DNA of 64,000 nt, taken from positions 1,242,001-1,306,000 of the forward strand of contig JAOTOL010001550.1 in NCBI GenBank assembly GCA_034440575.1. Direction: 5' to 3'. Positions 10,860 through 23,260 of this stretch are shown piece after piece. Position numbers and translations under genes: made by a program. The stretch's first letter is position 1. Each line of letters begins with the position of its first letter. The stretch is from Imbricaverruca yamaguchii. Taxonomy: Eukaryota > Arthropoda > Thecostraca > Neoverrucidae. The notes under the pieces are model-generated. The model was not told the DNA's origin, ran no database searches, and worked only from the letters and a program-made list of their open reading frames with translations.

Positions 10860-12590
10860 AGCTTCTAGATTGTCTCCCATGTCTAATTTAAAGTCATCTG
10901 CTGTCGCTAAGTGTAAACTGGCAGAATGTGATGGACGTAATTCCACTCCGACTGCAGAACATTTTGGGATTGAGGAACGATAGCGCTCGTGTTCTGTATC
11001 ACTGGCTGCTATTTTGTCCGAATGGGAGCTTCCATTTGCTGCACTGAACTATTTTCTCTACTCCCGATTTTTAAGCTGTCTATCACTTTGGTAAAGCACA
11101 ATGATCTGTGGCCGGAAAACCACCATTGCGATCTGCTGCGAGGACGGGATCGCTCACTTGCCGCAAAACTATTAGTGGGGAGACGCAAATTTATGGCCAT
11201 GTTTATTCCTTTCCATAACCTGATTTCCTTGATCTTGTTAGAGTGTATTTACCAATCGTCTGGTGATTTAGTTTGGTCATCAGATGCCACGGAGAAGGCG
11301 AAGTCAATGCAGACTGTGCTTTGTGTGGGTCCAGGTTTCGGAAGCAATGTAGTGGAAGTGCAGCTTAGTGAGGCATCACCTCTGTATTTTGAAGCAGCAT
11401 GGAACGCCACGGGCCCTCCGTCGACTGGAACACAATGGCAGTCAGATGATGGCACATATATTTTTCATAGTAAATGGAAAGCATGGACAGCTTTGGAACT
11501 GCGACTTCGCGCCATGTCTTATACTATGGATGAATGGAAATTATATTTGCAATCCTAAAAACTTCTTTCAGTAATGCTAACCGTGCATAATTGTTGCTCG
11601 ATAGAGCCTACATCAGTGTACATTTTCCATTATGCATGTAACTATATCATACTGATGGATCCAAAGGAGGGAAAGCCACGAGATTGTGCCCAACCCCAAC
11701 CCACCCCCGACCATGGAGATGTGGCACCCCCTCAACTGGTAACAGGTGTCCCTCCGGGATGCTCGAATACATCCCTTCCTCAGCTCAACGGATGGTTCAG
11801 GCGCTCCTATACAGAGGGGCGCCTGAAGCTACCTTTTCTACCCAGAACTTGGGTAGAAAAGGTACCCTTGCAGAACGCTCGAGTGCACTCCCCGTCTCCC
11901 CACCTAAAAATAATTGTCGAAATCAGTGACGCTCCACCGGAGAAATGCCGCCCATTCAGAGGAGTGCCTCTTCCGACGAAAATTATATGATCAACCCCTA
12001 TTATTTCGGAGGCCAGTAGCACGACACATACATAAATCGAAAGGCTTTGAGTTCGAACGTTGAATTTTGATAGAAGTCAAATAAAAGTATACCTGCTGGC
12101 GATAAATCAGCGTGAAGCACAGCTGACCTTCAGTGGCATAAGCGGTCCAGACAGTCGGGTACGAGATCCCATTGACGACATTATTCCATGGGTTCTTATA
12201 GATACGGTTTGCTCATCTGTCGCCGTAATTGCGCAAATTGCAGACGCGATGAAGCGCACAAACCTTCGACGGAACATAACTTCATTGACTTAATATGGAA
12301 GAATTTTACGACTCGTTCTGCATCAAAAGTTGGTGATGAAAATACAGCCCACGGATGAACTAATTATACAGCCATGTAGAAAATTAAAGGGGCTATTCTC
12401 TAGACTTGTGTACTTTCTGAGCATATGTGCTTTCTGAACTGGTGTGACGTTGCCTTAGGTTAAAGCTTTTCTTGAATGACGGTACGTAAACAAAACTGGC
12501 CTTCATTGGCGCCGTAATATAGAAGGAAATGATGCTAATGAAAGAGCTGGCAAAGATTGGTGAAACATTAGTACGTTTCCTGACCATATT
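10860..12590. other. Anonymous DNA with one perfect hairpin
   Basis: ORFs of 189 codons (10989-11558, plus) and 138 codons (11574-11990, plus) have no recognised domains or signal peptide. A perfect 14-bp stem (ACCTTTTCTACCCA and its complement, 11831-11844 and 11850-11863) with a 5-base loop lies in this stretch. Confidence 0.4.
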
Positions 12591-12591
12591 T

Positions 12592-12900
12592 TTACATTAG
12601 GAAGTTGACAGGGACATCACTAGGGTTGGACACCCGGAGCCGTGGACTCTCTAGAGTAGTTTGTGGTCCCCTGAAACGCTCAGATGTTGTGTGGGAATCG
12701 GTGAGGACTGAGTGAAATGACCCCCTCCACTGACAGCAGCTACATCCCTCTGGCAGGTTAAGAACGCCGTGGCGAAAAATCCAGGTCGCGGTTTTGGGAG
12801 GCGCCACAGGAAGATATGCAGATTCAGAATTCGAATCCTTGAATTTCGCGAGGGTAATGTAGGCACTCTTGGTTAACTGGACGAAGAGAGTATCGGCTGG
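12592..12900 (-). mobile_element. Possible tRNA-derived SINE
   Basis: On the minus strand a box A-like segment (GTTAACCAAGAGTGC) is followed about 30 bases later by a box B-like AGGATTCGAATTC, then a 200-base body starting CTTCCTGTGGCGCC. Box A is weak and I see no second copy in the window, so this is a tentative call. Confidence 0.35.
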
Positions 12901-15447
12901 TGCTAGTGGTGTTTAAGCGCACACAAACAAGAACGTTGTTGGTGTCTGTTGTCATATATACCATATATACAGTCATCACACATACCCAGATGTATGCAAT
13001 AGTATTGACGACTGCAAAAACTCAGTAATGTGTGCTAGGGCTGGGAAGGAAATATATTTATTGGTACCCTTTTTCTTCATAGATCCATGTATCTTGCCAT
13101 GGCATATAAAGCATAGGTGTTCAATTGCCTAATGCCAAAGTGCCACATTTTCAGCATGGCTTCGTGATTCAACCACGGAGTGACTTGGCTGATATGTAGT
13201 TCCTTTTACTACATTTCTTCGTTAGCACCTTGCGCAGCAGGTAGCAGGTATCAGTAAATTGGTGATGGGAAGACACGTGTTACCTACCAGCTATGTGGTG
13301 TATGCGCCATATTTTCGCCATTGCACATTCCTCCCCATTTGCTGTCGCTTCGTCGTGCTTCGCAACATTACATGCAATATTCTGTACACATCTGATTAAA
13401 GCATTAATTTCAGTATCATTCCAGTGGTTACGATGAAGGATATAGGATTGCTAAACCATTCTACAGATCCTTAAGCGGCACATCGAGCAACGTACTACGG
13501 TAGGCAACACACAAACACAAACAGAAAAGCAGCGTCAAATGTGTTTTGCATCTGGATAATACAGATAAAGCAACTTCAGGCTGCCCAATTGAAGCACGAA
13601 TACATTTTTCGGTACATATATGTGCTTCAGAAATGCACGCCATATGAGCAAAAATGCATTCAATTGACTATACTTCACGGTCGAAAGCTAACATCTTTTG
13701 GATACTAATTTATGTAGCAAACATTGGACCTTTCTGAAGCACTTCTATGTAACTGGAAGTATTCCAATCCAGGGGTTTCTGACCATTGACCAACCCCAAT
13801 CCCGAGGGCTTCCACCTATCGGCTGTGCCCTACAAAAGCACTCGTACACTGATCCTATCCATCCCGCTTGACAAGGTCTATTTCACTGTATGCTTCCCAA
13901 CAGGGTTACAGAGCCCGTCCAGTGTGTGGGCAAATTTAATTTGCCCGGCAGTGATAGTCTAGGGTTTGCCTCGCTTGTGTGGTAAATGGCTACAAACTCC
14001 AACAGGTTTTCCAAAACCACTAACCGTTACAGTCCTTTTACTGATCTTGCTGATATTTAGCGAAACGGCGATAACTTTTGCAAAAGTTTCAACAATTCCT
14101 CCAAAGATAAACGCCAGCGTGATGATGACTCCAAGTTTCCACAGTCACCCGCGACTGAATTGAATTGATTGACACAGTCATCTTGAGATGGAACCTCTTC
14201 GCGTCTGTGCACAGCAGCTGACGTGTTCGTGGCATTGGGGACGCTCTCGACGTTAATAACTTGATATCACAACTTCTGTGTTGAGTAAGCTGTTACCGAG
14301 CCGCCGGTTTTTCTCTGGTCCGTGGACTGTGTTGGTGCACATCGTGAGGTTCCCGACAACGCTTCATACTGCGGTATGTGACTGCGACAGCCAGTTCTCT
14401 AGTGTCAGCTGCTCGTCGAAACAAACGTGGCCGACTGGTCGAGGCGAACGTCACACAGCAGCGGGAGCATGTGCAGGTGTACTCGGTGACCTGGTGCCTG
14501 GGCCTCAGTAGTGGTCTGAACACCACCCACGCAAAAATACGTTCCGTGAATCGTTCGGCACGTGCACCCTACTGAAGACGTTGACAGCCCATTTCTCTGT
14601 CGAGGTAATGCAGCGTGTGTCGTTGTCTGTCCGGCTGCATTAGCGCGGTGTCAGCGCGGCGCCGAGTCTTGTGTTCATGCCATCGTGTTCCATTATGTCG
14701 CAACACCGTACTGGTGAGGTCACGCCGACCACTGTCTTTTCTCTATATGCCACCGTACGAGTGAGGTGGCGTCGACTCAGACACAATAGTCTATGGGTGA
14801 CTTATTCATCACTTGTCTTCTCACTTGTCTTTTCCTCTTCAGCAATTGTTTCCGCACGAGCGAATCGCAGAAAACTCCACTTTCGGTGATATTATTTTGA
14901 CGATTATTATTTTGATTGTTCGTTAGTTTAATTGTGGTAGCTTCGTGCACATACCAGTAGATGACCCGATTGTTGGTAGTTGTAGACCCAACTAACAAGC
15001 AGGAGAGCATCCAGAAACTTTGCAAACGAGTGTTTTGTAGGGGTATTAACGTTGTAGAGGAAGATACAGGAATTTTGTTATGACTCAAGGTTTCAAATGA
15101 TGCAATTTTGCGAGGCTTTCGGATTCAAATGGAAAAATATCCCATACAATGACACATTTCGTATTTAGAGAGATGGGACATTTCACGACAGGTCGGCCAG
15201 TGAAATGGTCGAAAATGGCACCTTCATCTTTTAGATTTCGACGCAAACTGATTTAATGGTCTTACGAATCCGCCCGTGCAATTTTGAGGCTGAGGTAACA
15301 CTACATTTCGCAACATTTGTGACCCCTGGCCAATTGAAACTGACAGATTTGAAACATCAGAAGAAGGATGCACAAATTGTCCAACAAGATAGAAATACAA
15401 AAATGTGGGTATTGTCTATGAATATTATTTATAGGGAAACACTGATT
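12901..15447. other. Anonymous DNA
   Basis: About 2.5 kb without a recognisable gene. A hydrophobic stretch is encoded near 13960-14120 on either strand (minus-strand GVIITLAFIFGG about 14118-14083); it could be a membrane exon but has no support beyond hydrophobicity. 14280-14720 is mildly GC-rich. Confidence 0.4.
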
Positions 15448-15724
15448 GTCCATGCCGCCTCCGCTGTATCTCCCGCTGTCACATTTGGCTCCGCTGCCGC
15501 TATCTCCTGTACCGCCGCCGCCGCCCCCGCTGTATCTCCCGCTGCCACATTTGGCTCCGCTGCCGCTGTCTCCTGTACCGCCGCCGCAGTTGCCGGCTGC
15601 CGCCGCCGCCGCTGCAGCTCCCGCTGTCACATTTGGCTCCGCTGCCGCTATCTCCTGTACCGCCGCCGCCGCCGCCGCTGCAGCTCCCGCTGTCACATTT
15701 GGCTCCGCTGTCGCTGTCTCCCGT

Positions 15725-15759
<35 letters not shown>

Positions 15760-15804
15760 TGCAGCTCCCGCTGTCACATTTGGCTCCGCTGCCGCTGTCT
15801 CCCA
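15448..15804. repeat. GCC-rich minisatellite, left half
   Basis: Five units of about 60-80 bp each contain CACATTTGGCTCCGCTGCC, a GTCTCC core and a variable run of CCG/GCC triplets (up to about a dozen). The array continues at 16847 after a LINE insertion. It is open in most frames because it is built of triplets. Confidence 0.9.
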
Positions 15805-16846
15805 TGGTATTGCAGGTAACATCTTAAAATGGATAGAGTTGTGGCTTTCAGATAGACAGCAAAGAGTGATGCTAAATGGTGCAAAGTCGTCATGGCAAAA
15901 TGTTCTTAGTGGAGTCCTCCAGGGGTCAGTACTGGGGCCACTACTGTTCATTATATTTGTAAATAACATTGAAAGTGGCCTAAGCAGTAAAGTTTTGAAA
16001 TTTGCGGATGATTTGAAGGTCTTTAGGGCAATAACAGGACAAGATGAGCATATCTCGCTGCAAAAAGACTCAGACGAACTTGTGAAGTGGTCCGAAGAAT
16101 GGCAAATGAAATTTAATTTTGACAAGTGCAAAATCATGCATGTAGGTAAGCAGCATATGAAGGCTCCATACTTGATGGGTGGCCAAGTGCTATCAGTGAC
16201 TCAACAGGAGAAGGATTTAAGTGTTATTCTAAACACAAAACTGGGGGCATCAGAACAGACCAAGGAAGCCAGGAAGAAGGCATTGAGAATGCTCGGGGCA
16301 ATAAATAGGAATGTATCATACAGAAGTGAGGAGGTGATCAAGAAGCTTTACTGTATATACGTCAGGCCACATTTGGAATACTGCATCCAAGCTTGGTCTC
16401 CTAGCTATGAAAAAGATTGTTGGCTTTTAGAGAGAGAGTACAAAAGAGGGCTACAAAAATGGTTAATGGCATAAGCAACCTGGCATATGAGGAAAGATTG
16501 AAGAAATTGAATATGTTTTCACTTAGATATAGAAGGCTGAGAGGAGATCTCATCGAGGTTTTTAAATTTGTCCATGGTCTGGAGAGGGGATGCCTTGGGA
16601 AATGTTTGAATTGAACAGAAATGATGCAATTAGAGGTCATAAATTCAAACAGCACATTGAACATCTTTAAAAACAGCATAGACAATCATTATAAGAATAG
16701 AGGGCTTGCTTTTCAGTATTACAGGGAGGGCTGGTTGACACATTTGGTGGGCAACTGGTTCAGTGAACAGAGTGCAACCAAGAAGGGCCCTTGTGGCTCA
16801 TAGTTGAACTAATTTTTTATGTCTTATGTCTTCATGTCTTCATGTA
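15805..16846 (+). mobile_element. CR1-type LINE (copy 2), inserted in a minisatellite
   Basis: This plus-strand copy of the same LINE as at 2.4-5.0 kb begins abruptly inside the RT (HGIAGNILKWI) and runs to the 3' UTR and a tail of TTATGTC/TTCATGTC units at about 16818-16846. Both flanks are the same GCC-rich minisatellite, so the element has landed within that array. The junction shares TCCC on both sides, too short to call a target duplication with confidence. Confidence 0.92.
15806..16617 (+). pseudogene. LINE reverse transcriptase fragment, frameshifted
   Basis: The fragment holds the second half of the RT: SGVLQGSVLGPLLF (motif B region), KFADDLKVF (motif C, FADD), LGASEQTKEARKKALRML and PHLEYCIQAWSPSYEKD. 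The frame is open from the minisatellite through to 16474 because the array happens to be in frame, giving a 342-codon ORF whose first third is repeat. A small deletion near 16431-16440 shifts the frame at the ERVQKRA region; the rest (KMVNGISNLAYEERLKKLN) continues in another frame until about 16614. Motif A is absent because of the 5' truncation. Confidence 0.9.
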
Positions 16847-17210
16847 TCCCGTGCCACCGCCGCCGCCGCCGCCGCTGCAGCTCCCGCTGTCACATTTGGC
16901 TCCGCTGCCGTTGTCTCCTGTACCGCCGCCGCCGCCGCCCCCGCTGTATCTCCCGCTGCCACATTTGGCTCCGCTGCCGTTGTCTCCAGTACAGCCGCCG
17001 CCGCCGCTGCAGCTCCCGCTGCCACATTTGGCTCCGCTGCCGCTGTCTCCTGTACCGCCGCCGCCGCCGCTGTATCTCCCGCTGCCACATTTGGCTCCGC
17101 TGCCGTTGTCTCCAGTACAGCCGCCGCCGCCGCCGCTGCCGCTCCCGCTGTCACATTTGGCTCCGCTGCCGTTGTCTCCCGTACCGCCGCCGCCGCCGCC
17201 CTGCCCCTCA
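16847..17210. repeat. GCC-rich minisatellite, right half
   Basis: Five more units with CACATTTGGCTCCGCTGCC and CCG runs continue the array seen at 15448-15804. The two halves were one array of about ten units before the LINE inserted. Confidence 0.9.
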
Positions 17211-20200
17211 TTGCTGTTAACGCCGTCACGTCTCTCGCACATACAAATCTTAGCTCATGATGCAAGCCATTTTAGCTGAGCAAGTACATGGACCGTGCAT
17301 TTTTGCGTTTGGTTTATCATGAGATGCAGCTTGGACAGAGGAGTGAATGCCGCTATTCCATAAATGTCATATTATACTCAGCTGCATGGATGCCTATTTG
17401 TATACTTTTCAGAGGAACTTTCCTCCTCCTCGAAGTAATTTGAACTTTTAACATGGGACCTTGTGTCTTCCCCCCCCCCCCACCTCCACACCTGCTCCAC
17501 CCCAAATCGCTGAAAAGATGTCGGAGGTGACGTCATTAAAGCATCACTGACGCCCATGATGATAGAGCTTATTTATGATAGCCTATTTATGATCGTCCCT
17601 ATCGCCATGCTCTGAGGCACGAGCGCAATCAGAACTTTACGATCGGAGGCTAATTATTGTGTGGGCACCATGCTCAAGAAGTCCATCCAGTTCCAGTTGG
17701 CCCCTATAAGGTAAAGTGCCTTCCCCCCCCCCCCCCCCCCCCCCACTAGTGTCAAGGAGCCCCCAGCTCCAGGTGGTCTTTCCAGGTCCCAGGGAACCTT
17801 CTGTTCCCAGCCGGGTTTCGATAACCCTGGTATTCCTCCATCAAGCATAACCAGGGCCATTGACCACGAGTTTCGCGCGCTGAAAATGGGTCCCGAATAG
17901 AACGGTGGGGTGCAAGATTAGCCCCATTAGCCACCTCTCGTTGAGCTATTGCTCTCAAGACAAATGCCCGGCGAAGCCTTCTAAATCGGCTTCTCCCATC
18001 TAGAATAGCTTCAAGTCCCCTTGGATCATCGAATATTTATCAGAATCCTCCGTTCCCTCTCCGCTTTGACACAATCTTCTGGCCACACTCATGAATCAGC
18101 AAATCTACCACAGGTGAAAAACCCTGATGACACCCCTGAATAATCGCCACATCGTTCCAATCACACACTAATGGAAACGACTTGGATTCAGCTCCTCCAT
18201 CACACGCCCGGACAGATTCTTGGTGATTCCAATAAGTTGGTTCTTACATGGCACATTCATCCCCTCCCCCACTCCCCCTCGACAAAGTCTCCCGCTGGAG
18301 TTACTGAATAGGCACACTCTTTTCTCGGATACATATGGTTGACGTAGCTCGCGTTCAACTGGCTATCTCGTTTTGTCTATGTTTTTGCAAACAATTTAAC
18401 AGGCAACTACCAGACCTTTGGTCGGAGCACATCATTTAATCGCCGAGGTTACAAACAGGGAAGCAGCCCCGTCCGTTCAGAGCAGAGACACGATGGGGAG
18501 TCAAGAAACCAGGACATGGAGCTTCGGTCTCATAGGCGAAAGCAGCACTCACATACCGATCACATACAAGAGTGTAAACATCACATAAAGCAGATTATCA
18601 TGCTGGTGTTGCCAAGCCATACAAGCTCTATATGTTCACGGTATGCTACCTTCGCTCTCACAGACATTCTTCCATTTGCCATGCACGGCAATTCGTCCAG
18701 CTTGTTTAACTCCACGCAATGATTTGCTCAGTATGATAATGAGACACAACGAGATGCCTTACTGCTGCTGAACTTGGCTCATGGTTTCTGAGTCCTGTTG
18801 TCAGCTTGCAAAATGCAATATGTTGTTTTATCAAAATAATGATAAAGTTTGCAACTGGGGTGCCACCAGAATAACCACGCAAAATGTTTCACATCCTGGT
18901 AATCCTGGTAAGGTAAAATATATAGGTCGAGCAAAAAGTTCTCCATTTATCTAAGGATATCATTTCATAAATGTCTAAATCCTGAGACAAAGTGGTGAAA
19001 GTCTTGACGAAGCCTTGAGACGAAGCTCTGAAACGAAGCTTTGAAGCATTTTAATCCTAACGGGCCACCTACCATTCTTCGGACACATAAGAGTTTTCGA
19101 GTCAACATCCATCGATGCGCAATCCTGTCATGCAAGGATTGTGGGTCGGCATCTTGTGGCACCTATGGTTCGTTGCTTCATGGATGTTGCAATTTCGAAT
19201 TTGGAACCGCTCTTCTATTCATTTCACGATAGCGATTGGGTGCTTCTGGATATTATCATACGGACCATATGGCCCGCATATATTGCAAGTATATAGCATA
19301 TATATACTTATGTTTAGGCATGTAATGCAGGACGATGCTACACAAAGGCGCACTGGTTAAACTATCTATGTATTTATTCCCCTTCCCAAGAATAGATGTC
19401 TTAGCAAATTTGTTCACACATGAGGAGTTAATTACATTTTGTCAATCCTTCGTATTTGGACGTGTTACATGGTAACTAATGGTATTTTGACCTAAGCTCC
19501 CCAAAGTACATCATAATTACCTGGGCATTCACAATCCCATCAATTTGTCGGAACTCTGGTGCGTAGATGACATGAAAGAATATTGTTTTCCACTGATTTG
19601 TGTTTCGCCATTGTGCCAAAGCTGCGGCAAGCAGTGTTAATAGGGCTGAACAGAGTCTGCCAAAACAGACATAATATTTACTTTTAAAATTGGGTATGCT
19701 TGAAGTTTTGATAAACATCGTGCTACCGTTGGTTCTCAGGTCATTCGACTCAAAGTCCCCGACCTTCCGTTGTAGAATCTGAAGCTAGGGTTCTTTTGTA
19801 CTGATAATTATTTGGCGGATACTCTGAATAGCTTATGCCAATTCCTCCCATAAATTGCATTCAAGCCACCATTCCTAATAGCTTGGCACAATGTGCCCTG
19901 AGCAATTTTCGGTGGTCCATCTCACCAAAGGAATTTTAGTATTAAGCCTTGTATTAGATTTCAGCCGTGCCACGCTGCTTCAATACAGAGAGCAACAGAA
20001 TCATCATCTTGGATCATCAGATAGAATCAGATAGAATCATCTTGGCCACCGTGGTCCGGCCTTTAATCGTGAAACTGTTGTGACAAATTATTCAAGATAT
20101 TTTGAATCGATTGAATTACTGATGTGTTTTCAGTTTAATAACTTGTCATGGTGCTGAAACATATTCGAAGAAGTTTCATTCTCCGAACTGCCTGTATGCC
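17211..20200. other. Anonymous DNA with two poly-C runs
   Basis: Runs of C lie at about 17470-17480 and 17723-17744 (22 C). 17650-17960 could be a decayed SINE (minus-strand TAGCTCAAC about 50 bases from a start), but box B is not at the right place. A minus-strand ORF at 19718-19476 might be the eroded C-terminal end of the LINE relic at 20.2-20.9 kb; I cannot show it. Confidence 0.4.
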
Positions 20201-20219
20201 TCTCCCTGAGTCTGTTATG

Positions 20220-20880
20220 ACGTCTTAGGGCCACCCACATCAAGCTACATTTTCCCAGATTTAATCCCTAATCCGGAAACTACTTTGAATTTCGATCTTA
20301 TCTCCAGAGTATTGGCCACGGATGAGTAATTCTGAAAAAGTGTCGCATCATGCGAATGCCGACATATTTTTACTTCCACGCCTCTGGTGCATATGTCTTG
20401 TATATGCCTATCGCTGGTATTACGACCGTTAATAGGAATACTAAATACAAATCCGCTCACTGGCGAAACTTGAAGTTCCCCTAGTTCACGTGAACCATCT
20501 AGCAGCATGACAGTTGTCGCTCCATGTAAGTTCAACGCCACTATTTAGCAATCGTACTCATAATTAGAAATCTTAACAAAACTGGACACCTAAACAGAAT
20601 GAACCATAATGAACTGTGTTCCGGTGAGTCAAAAGCGTTTCGGTAATCAAATGCTAGAAGAACTCCTTCATTGCTGCCCATATTGCAGTATTGATGACGT
20701 CCAACATCAACTGGATATTTTTTACCTGTATATATACCATTCATAAGGCACGTCTGACCTGACTATGCTGCTCTAATTTTCCAATAACTGAAGCCAGTCT
20801 GTTAGTAGTTACCTTGGCAAAGAGTTTGCGAAGCTAGTCGAGGAGGCAAACCATTTTTTGTTTGCCAATAACTTCTGACC
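20220..20880 (-). pseudogene. Reverse transcriptase relic of a second, L1-like LINE
   Basis: Three collinear minus-strand pieces carry worn RT motifs. They are RKLFAKVTTNRLASVIGKL (about 20828-20772), then LLAFDYRNAFDSPEH (motif A, the catalytic Asp in DYRNAFDS, inside 20744-20541). The last is ICRHSHDATLF (a decayed YADD motif C) with SGLGIKSGKM (inside 20541-20245). Wording is unlike the CR1 copies elsewhere and closer to L1-type LINEs. Stops and the loss of the second catalytic Asp pair show that it is long dead. Confidence 0.7.
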
Positions 20881-23019
20881 ACATGCTTGGGTTACAGAGT
20901 AAGGGCACCTCTTGCATGTGATATAAACAAATCACCACCTCCTCTAGCACTGTTAGTATAATCTGTTATTATTGTCTCCAGGTCAGGTTTCCCTGGAAAT
21001 ATACAATGAAATAGACCGAACATCCTGAGAGGTCTTGTTAGTCTTGTTACAAGCCATTCTAGCAAAGATATATTTATATACTTTTTATGTTACTGGGCTC
21101 TCGCATGATTCTTCCGGACTGTCTAAAAACACATGGGCGCCTGCATCTTGGGAAAAGCTCAAATAGCTGTGATTGAGTTCCCATGGATTTATGTAGGGTT
21201 TTACGATGTGTTGCACGATGTGCGAGAATGGCTCTGCTTCCGCTAACTGCCACTCCGCCTTGTACTCGTAATGAGATGAGGTATATATTGCATTTCATAT
21301 CTATCCTCGTGGTTCGTACAGAAGCATGGCGTGGATTCCTCCTATTCCTCACTCTACCAAATCTGTCACTGAGCAATCGCTGTCTTTCCCTGTGAAACTT
21401 CATTTAATCCACCTTTGCCTTTCCCAATGGGTACGCCCTGATTCGTTTTCGCGCGATCCATAATTTTTTCGTTTTCGCGCGAAAATTTAAGTTTGCCTGA
21501 CAATTAACACGAGTGATTTTCCTCTTGACATCGTTCATAAGTGATGCATGTGCTTCTTTTAATGACCAAGATGCAAATACTGTTCAGCAATAATTCCACA
21601 TCAACTCCCTTTGGCATGTTATCCATATGCAGTGATATACCTTCCACGGCTTTCCTGATCTCGTTTTTCGTTTCGGCTACAGATGCTACATCTTGCAATA
21701 AAGTGTTATGAACTCAACATATTCCAAGCCCACGTGAATCTTCGTTTCGACTTGCTTCTATAATAATGAACTGTGGTCGCTTAGTATTCCCGCACCTATT
21801 CAGGAGTTCGCTGATTGTTTCGAAGCGTTGCATCACTGAAAAAGAAATATAAATTTGCATTGCTGACGTGGACTTGTCCCGTGCCACGTGCATCGCCAGA
21901 TTCGACGAATTGTGAACCCTTCATGCATATTCCAGAAAAAAAATTAGCCATAATATCTGTCAATCTACTACTTGCTCTACAAGGCAAGTAATTCGTATTG
22001 TCTGTGTCTAATTAACATTAGCTGTGCTCATTTTATGTCAACATAGCCAGCAAAGACTTGCATTGATGATTTGCATTCACAAGCAACAACTCTCTAGCAT
22101 GTACGAGACAGTAAGACCTTGCACATTAGTTGTCTATTGCTGGCTCATATAAGTCAATCAATACAACCCATTTACTTTGTTTTCGTGGCTGGCCATTCTT
22201 CCACCCAGGATAATAGATAATTGTATTGTGCTGTATTCGACATCCTCGGGAACAATAAGGGGACGGCTGTCTGCCCTAATTCAATGTCGTGGGAAAACAG
22301 AATGTCCCCTCCCCATTCACACTTCCAGGCATGCCATATTCGTAGTCGAGAATATAACTTTGTGCTATGTTTGTCTTGTAATATAGTTACGCTTTTCGGG
22401 AACTGAGTCTAATCTGACGAAATGTCGTTCGACTCTTAAGTTGATTTCTCACTCCTCGTGTGATAAATGATGCAACTGAAATAGTCCCCGTCATGACTAA
22501 GTATCACTCGTTAGAACAATTATTATTGTCTTGAAGAATGACCAAGCAAGTTGAGATTGCTCCAAGTCATTTGACTGAACATTCTAAGCATCGGCATTTC
22601 AAATCCTTCTCTCCTTTTCAAATATCACCACATTTTACAAAGCAACATGAAGATCGGCCTCATCTACATCCCCGTCCAATTGCATTGCCACCCTTGCCGG
22701 AGTAGAATCGCCGGTCTGTTGGAGCATCACCAACACACCCTTCTGTACTCACGTCAACGGATGTAGCACCATTTCCCAAAGAATATAAAATACCAGAAAG
22801 TCAGCACCCTTAGCTTTCTTCATTACATTACGTTTACAGGATAAACCACGACCATCCTGCGTTATGATACACGGTCATAACCTGGAGTGACAACGTTAAC
22901 ACATCTGTACATACAAATATGAGACACTTCATCTCACAAGAGATCCAATCCGTACAAGGAACAACTCGTGACCGTCTTTCTGGTCAAAGGGAGCAATTCC
23001 ACCGGTCACCTAGCCGACA
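20881..23019. other. Anonymous DNA
   Basis: No gene or SINE is recognised. A repeated word CGTTTTCGCGCGA occurs near 21445 and 21471, the second forming the palindrome TTTTCGCGCGAAAA. Confidence 0.45.
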
Positions 23020-23260
23020 TGACTAGGCGGAGGCTGGCTGGCCGCGATCCGTCGTGCGCCGGAAGCCGTCGCCATCGCCGGCGGGTGTGACGACGTGGCT
23101 GCGTCTGGCCGTCAGAGCGCTATGTCTCGCTGCGAGCGAGAGCGCGGTTTGTCGGCCTCTGCGTCGCTGCGTCTCGCCGCCTCTCAGGGCGCCGATGCAG
23201 CTCAGACGATGTTCCCGGCGGATTCCGGTGCGTGGACCTGGCGGGTCCAGCTTCCACAAA
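23020..23260. promoter_or_regulatory. CpG-rich patch
   Basis: This is an isolated GC- and CpG-rich block between AT-rich flanks. Overlapping ORFs on both strands follow from base composition. A CpG island is possible but no transcript signal is visible. Confidence 0.3.

Noticed and set aside
10218..10891. Four ORFs of 196-246 codons on both strands
   Set aside because: They are all readings of the 45-bp minisatellite, whose unit is a multiple of three without stops; coding on both strands at once is not credible.
13966..14163. Membrane protein exon
   Set aside because: Hydrophobic stretches appear on both strands of the same DNA; with no splice or homology support either may be chance.
15256..17279. 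Pro/Ala/Gly-rich ORFs around the LINE
   Set aside because: They are readings of the GCC-rich minisatellite in different frames; no signal peptide or domain is seen.
17650..17960. SINE with poly-C tail
   Set aside because: A box A-like word is present, but box B is misplaced and no second copy or target duplication is visible.
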